Assembly: GCF_000485595.1 (NCBI RefSeq)
Contig: NW_014577101.1
Coordinates: 326,428-347,985, forward strand
Length of the DNA stretch: 21,558 nucleotides
Source of the DNA: Priapulus caudatus
Taxonomy: Eukaryota > Priapulida > Priapulimorpha > Priapulimorphida > Priapulidae
Direction: 5' to 3'
Position numbers and translations under genes: made by a program
In this document: positions 16,646-21,558 of the stretch, piece by piece
Position numbering within the stretch: the stretch's first letter is position 1
How the letters are laid out: every line of letters begins with the position of its first letter
The notes under the pieces: generated by a model
The model's database searches: none
The model's input: the letters and a program-made list of their open reading frames with translations, nothing else
What the model was told of the DNA's origin: nothing

Positions 16646-16976
16646 TCAGAGCCTCGATTTCGTGCCAGATATGTCACGTGATCGTTTTAGTGGAATATTA
16701 TGGTCTAGCCATGTCCGACCCGCTGAGGTTAGGAATCGCTGAAAGTTTGGCCGAATTTTATTGAAAATAAAAAAAGTTATAGCTATTTATATATCAGAGC
16801 CTCATTTCCATGTTGAAAAATGGTGTTGGTTCTAAAACACCCCTTAAAATTGCCCGGTGCAAGTTTCAATGTTGCCAACATATATTTTCATGTTCCATAT
16901 GGTCTCCTTGACACATGTAGCCTAGCTGTTTGCTTGTAGCCTGAATTTCCCACGGGATTACATTTGCTCCCTGACT
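16646..16976 (-). repeat. Right terminal inverted repeat, copy B
   Basis: It has units at 16646 and 16794 (one full 148-bp unit), one fewer than the copy A right arm. The terminal part is almost identical to 7236-7418. Confidence 0.8.
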
Positions 16977-17043
16977 GATGCATCCAGCTGAGCAGGCTAC
17001 CGAGACATTCTTTAATAGTTGGACATGCAAACGTTACACGCAG

Positions 17044-19480
17044 GCAGCACACTGTTTGCGGGGATGACATTCATTTTGACGAAAGCTGATCCGAGTGGCT
17101 CGGTATTGGCAGAAGACGAGAAGGAAGGCACCAGTGCAACGTCAACAGACTGCAGTTCGATTGAAGGTCTGATGCTTTGATGGGTTGATATGCTAGGCTT
17201 AAAAGAATATATAAGGCATATTATGTGAACGACCGTGTTATTCCACAGTATACCTGATTCTGTTCAAACTTTTTAAAGATTTTGCCACCTCCTGCCTTAA
17301 TCTGCTTGGTAATGTGATCTTTATTAAAATCGACTGTCACTCGTGGTGTAGCTGGAACAACAAACAACAATTTAATTAATCTATACTGCAATAAAGGTAA
17401 ATGAGTGTTGGTCTGCCCGAGGTTGACATTGACACTACGAACTGTTGAATCAAATTTGCTGGTAAATCTTTGTATGCATATTTGGCAGATCTTTTGAAAT
17501 AGACCAAATTTGCAGTCGGGGAGAGGGCACATTTATATGATAAATTCACATTTTCTCATACATGCCACGTTTTCCGTAACATTTATTCTGCATGAAAAGC
17601 ATCGCAGATATATGTTTTGATTAGTTTGCATGATGGTTATCGCTCGTATCACACTAGCCAGTCATTCGTCTGCTAAGTATCCAACAGCTGAAAACTCCAG
17701 GTGCTACCAAGTGCCATCATGTGTTGTGTGTGTTGCTCTTGTTGTGTTTCTTCGCCTAAACAAAGGATGACACATCCATGTTAATTAGTATATTGAAAGT
17801 AGCTCTTTTCTAAAGTCACAGCCCAGGCATAAGAAGTAGGCAGCTCTTTGTGCTGAAATCACTGCAGTGCTTGCAGCAAAGACACGATGGCACCTGGCCT
17901 TTAGCCTAGATAGTGGAAACCTAGCAGTATCTCTCTACGTTGCTGGCAGGTGGTTCTCATCGTTTTACGTGTATGCGTGCATGATTGCACACGTCAGTTA
18001 GGCTGGACTTGTCACATTTCAGGCAACGGCGGAGAATTTCTACCTCATTGCGGACACGTTCTGTAGAACGGCAAAGTACCTGCAGGCGTTGGCATGTAGC
18101 ATCCCCTGCGTGTCGCACAGGTGGATCCACGACAGCTGCTGTTTTGTAGGCATTACTATGACCACGTGCTGCATGTTGTAAAAATAAGACAATAAAAAAC
18201 GAAAAATAACTTTTGTTCAACCCCATAATACTATGTAATGACTTTATGCATTAATGGGTTGTAGAATCTAAAATTTAGTATAATCATGTATGGTGGGGGG
18301 GCCATGTTACAGAATCAACTGCAGGACTACAGGGGATACATTCTTCCAGCTGGGCAGAATATTATGACAGGCAAACCTGTGGAATGGTGAGTTGTCAGTC
18401 TTCACCATTGCTAATAACTTTAAAATATGGCGCCTGGTGAGATAGTAAAGCCTGCGTGCCATACACAGTAGCGTTTGGTTGTCTGCGTTGCCGTCCTTTG
18501 TGACGTCTATTTTAAAACCCTTGGCAGTAACCAAGATGGTTCCCTGGCATACAAGTGTGAGAAAAAGCCACCTCCATGTCTATCCTCCCCATCCGTGCCC
18601 ACTAACAGGTTTATGCTTCGCCCGATTTCGGAAAGATGCATTGGTTCTTGCAATATTTAGCAGGCTACTCTTCTAACATGGTAAACCTGTCTGCTGCTGT
18701 ACTCAGTCTAAATATTAATTGAATGTTAACAATTCGTTTGTAATTGCACGCGTGTTGTCATTGTGATTTCAGGCAGGCAAGAGGTCCGGTTCTTGCAGGA
18801 CTTCGTATCATGATCCTGTCCGTCAATAGCATGTTCAAGGAGCTGTGGTCGCCGGTGCTCGTGGCAGCAGGGGGCGAGGTGGTCGGCGAACTCTATGCCC
18901 TGCATCCAGGTACAGACAAGTTGTTATTATTGTCACGTGTCACCTGCTCTCGTATATATACATATATCTATGTGTCATCGATCTATCGATCTATCTATCA
19001 TTCGCTCGCTCTCTATTTCTGTGTATATATATATACATCCTTCACCTCCCTCATTGCGACCAAGCATACAAGCTGTCTCAGCATATTCTCAAGTGGAGCT
19101 GATCAGTATCGCACAGGCATTTTTCTGTGACCTGGTGAATCACCATTAAAGGCTATACTGGATTCTTATTGGATCTGAAGCTAACTAAACAAATAAATTG
19201 GTGCCATCTTATCGAAGAGAATGTACAACTGCAACAAACTCGCACGTATAGATGTTTTCTTAGAGAAAACTGCTCCAATTTATATGTTTCACGTGATTTC
19301 CTTGCAGATGCACCGAACCCTGTTGATGTAGTGATGGCAGATCAAATCGACAATGTCACACAGTCTGTGGGGCAACTGAGCATTCCTGTGGTGACGTCAG
19401 AGTGGATCATTCAGTGTCTGGTCAACGGCTTTAGAATTGACTGCAATGCTCATTCGAAGTTTAGATTAGACTTGGTATGA
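17044..19480 (+). pseudogene. tp53bp1: Second copy of the BRCT exons, interrupted by an inversion
   Basis: Exons are 17044-17166, 18023-18145, 18313-18386, 18773-18909 and 19308-19480 on the plus strand. The exon at 17254-17351 is on the minus strand. Skipping it would join phase 1 to phase 0 and break the frame, so this copy cannot encode an intact BRCT1. The Tudor exons are not repeated upstream of this copy. Both WxxxC motifs and all other splice sites are intact and changes are mostly silent, which fits an allele or a very recent duplicate rather than an old pseudogene. Confidence 0.8.
17220..17575 (-). other. Inverted segment carrying one BRCT1 exon
   Basis: It is the reverse complement of 7687-8045 (359 bp in copy A, 356 bp here). 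At the left break copy A has 27 bp (7660-7686) that are missing here and replaced by at; at the right break ag is replaced by gtaac. Small loss and filler bases are what end joining leaves. The exon inside (17254-17351) keeps its splice sites and has only a silent Gly-codon change. Confidence 0.9.
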
Positions 19481-21178
19481 GGCCTGTAGGTCGACATGTA
19501 ATTTTACACAGTGCAAAGGATTGCAAAGGTTACACAAGGTGTAAAGGATTTAGGGTGTATTAAGAGGTAGGTTGTGAAGAGCGTGTACGTGGAATTTTAA
19601 GTGCATTCGAGAAGTGGTGAGTGACGTCACACTGGCGCGTCTACATGGTCATTAATCTACTATATACGCCCATGAATACTGTGTAGGCCTATGTGTGAAG
19701 GTACGGGTCATACTATAGCATTCCGGATATATTCAGAGCCACATGTTATGTACGGATTTTATAGTTTTTCATACATGAGAATTTTCCGCGGCCCTGCGGA
19801 TTTCCGCTTTTTAAATTATATTCCAAACATAATGAGAAATTGCTTAATTCGTGTAGATCCGTTGAGAACGAAGTGGGGGAGGTAGGTTCAGGTTAGTCAA
19901 TGATTGACGATCGGTACCGGTGCATCGTAAAAGCATTCAAATACCGGACGATCACAAGTAATCTCTGAAAAATATTGCTACTACCCCTGTAATCTGTACT
20001 TAGACTGTTCCACTTCGTCGCTCTTGCGATGGTAAATCTATTTTCATTCGTCAATTTCCCGATGAATGCTTTCATGTTAAAATATGGCTCCAATCGTTGT
20101 ACATAAAAAATCCATTCTCATGTACTCTCAGAATGCACCAGTCTAGCTTTAAAATCGTAAAATTTTACATGAGAGGGGAGGGGCACATTATGTTCTCTAT
20201 GTGGGATACTAATATCCATTTGGAATACCAGAAACCTAGAAGCTAGTAATCCACTTGGATACAAGATGAAAATTCTAATTTTGGGTCCTATAACTGGAAG
20301 AAATTTTAGAAAATTAAATGGGGTTTTATATGAAAGCTCAGGATTGCGTTCATTTCTTTCAAAATTTCGCCTGCAGCGCTCGCTAGGCATGGATACTGAA
20401 CTGACAAATTTTTGAATCACGCACTTTTCTGCTTGTTTGGTCATTCACTGTTCTCATGTATAAACATTAGAATACATTATATAACTTAGATAATCATGAT
20501 AAATTTATATAAAATATTATGAAATATGTTTTGTACCAAGATAACAATAAATTTGTGTACAAAGTTTTTATTTGTTGTTATTCTTACTGTAAACTATAGG
20601 AAGTTTTTGTTGTTTCTATTCTCATTTACAGTATTGATTCTGGGCAATAAACATCAGATATTTGCAATATGATGACAGCATGAAGTTTAAATAGTTGTAT
20701 AACTTTTGTCCATTAGGTGATTGGATAGGGTCATTCCATAGAGAGGGACAGCTACAAGTAGCATTGTGGCCAAACGAATAGAAAGTGTGTTTGCATGTGC
20801 TTGTGGTCAACAGGAATGGATCAAGAATGTAAGAGAGTGAATGAGAGGGGGGGGGGAGTGATTTGTAAAATATGACTAATATGCATTGATATCAAGAAGA
20901 TTTTACAAATTACTTGTTTAGTTTGCTAGTTAATGTAGAAATAAACTGTAAAATATAATCCATATAAAAATCTTACATTTCTTTATTTAAATATACACGG
21001 TTTGATTGGAGCAGTCTTGGTTATCACAGAATACCACATGGTACAGCGCACTGACACAACCTTCACAATCTGCAATGGATGTGAGAATCTAGGAGTGAAT
21101 AAAAACAGTTCTGTTTTTATTCACGCCGGCTAGAATAGCACTCCATATTTTCAAGCAACTACTTGTCTTTTAGAGCAG
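19481..21178 (+). other. 3' flank, copy B, no gene recognised
   Basis: Near-identical repeat of 9950-11646, including the possible LINE-tail frame at 19893-20093 (minus strand), AATAAA hexamers and a poly-G run near 20848-20857. Nothing further was recognised. Confidence 0.5.
21095..21124. promoter_or_regulatory. Palindrome with AATAAA on both strands, copy B
   Basis: Identical to 11563-11592: 14-bp arms and a 2-bp spacer. It lies between the convergent genes as in copy A. Confidence 0.55.
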
Positions 21179-21184
21179 TTTATT
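21179..21184 (-). terminator. Poly(A) signal of the minus-strand gene, copy B
   Basis: AATAAA on the minus strand, 112 bp after the stop codon, as in copy A. Confidence 0.5.
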
Positions 21185-21296
21185 AAGGCAAGTCCAAAAT
21201 GTAATATACACGATCATGATGAAGCCAACAACACACTACAAGAAATACAGCTACGATTCCAGGTTAACACGAACGCACACCTAACGTCTCAGTGTG

Positions 21297-21459
21297 CTAG
21301 CTTCTGGCTTTGCTCTGAGTTCCCACGTGAAGCCTATTCAACTGTCGCAGCGTTTGTAGGAGGTTGGTGATTATTAACTCTGTCTTGTCTTCCATTCGCA
21401 ACGCACACTGGTACATCGACTTGTACGTTTTTAGTAATTCTGCATCCGGTGGCCCCTTA
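21297..21459 (-). CDS. Last exon of the small minus-strand gene, copy B (partial)
   Basis: Matches 11764-11926 with the same acceptor, frame and stop. Differences from copy A: a silent change in the second Pro codon region and Ala76 to Thr (EDKAEL to EDKTEL). Exon 1 would lie beyond the window end. The family was not recognised. Confidence 0.6.
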
Positions 21460-21558
21460 CTGAAACCAAAACAGTACTCGGTTGTAAGAAGACGGGACTT
21501 GCTTCAACTTGTTCTACACACACGTACCTTCTGATGTATGTCAAATGCGGTTGTAATA

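Larger units (their letters stand above)
13335..16976 (-). mobile_element. Academ-like DNA transposon, copy B (degenerate)
   Basis: It has the same ends, arms and decayed coding region as 3578-7418 and the same flanks, so it is the same insertion carried along in the duplicated block, not a second insertion. It is 3642 bp long, against 3841. The difference comes from one fewer 148-bp subterminal unit in the right arm, a 20-bp loss in the coding region and the indel-rich left part of copy A. Confidence 0.75.
12689..21558 (+). repeat. Duplicated block, copy B (runs off the window)
   Basis: It repeats 2897-12028 in direct orientation, except for a 356-bp inverted segment at 17220-17575. By eye about 99% identical outside the first 1.25 kb, which is indel-rich against copy A. 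The window ends before exon 1 of the minus-strand gene would appear. Coding differences in the host exons are few (one Leu to Met at the 18313 exon; several silent changes). Confidence 0.9.

Noticed and set aside
13335-16976. An independent second transposon insertion
   Set aside because: Flanks on both sides match those of copy A, so it is the same insertion within the duplicated block.

Overview
The window is metazoan nuclear DNA: GT-AG introns, short exons, AATAAA signals, a long-terminal-inverted-repeat DNA transposon and diverged intronic repeats. The host protein is clearly animal (a 53BP1 homologue). The species cannot be fixed; an invertebrate with a repeat-rich, polymorphic genome is my inference. 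Nothing bacterial, no CRISPR array and no RNA gene was seen. Layout: 1-9949 (+) is the C-terminal part of a TP53BP1-like gene in ten exons that splice in one consistent frame (448 codons plus stop): second Tudor fold, UDR-like nucleosome-binding motif, basic linker, and tandem BRCT domains. The intron before the first BRCT exon (1845-7485) holds a 3.84-kb transposon (3578-7418) in antisense orientation. The transposon carries a decayed coding region for a protein with XPG/FEN-type nuclease motifs and a C-terminal cysteine cluster, which resembles the Academ superfamily. After the gene comes a long gene-free stretch (9950-11646), then a small convergent two-exon gene of unknown function on the minus strand (11764-12316). 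From 12689 to the window end the sequence repeats 2897 onward: left flank, transposon, BRCT exons, 3' flank and last exon of the minus-strand gene. The two copies look about 99% identical by eye over most of their length. Three things set them apart. (1) Copy B has a 356-bp inversion that flips one BRCT1 exon. (2) Copy B has lost 20 bp in the transposon coding region and one 148-bp subterminal repeat unit. (3) The first 1.25-1.3 kb of the two copies differ by dozens of scattered 1-3 base indels, unlike the clean remainder; most look like extra bases in copy A, which suggests poorly polished long-read sequence. The junction at 12688/12689 cuts a 146-bp tandem repeat unit. Together these make it quite possible that the duplication is two haplotypes placed end to end by the assembler rather than a true tandem duplication; read depth and spanning reads would decide. 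The best biological signals are the degenerate XPG-nuclease transposon next to a splice acceptor, the conserved UDR and BRCT features of the 53BP1 homologue, and a perfect palindrome that places AATAAA on both strands between the two convergent genes.
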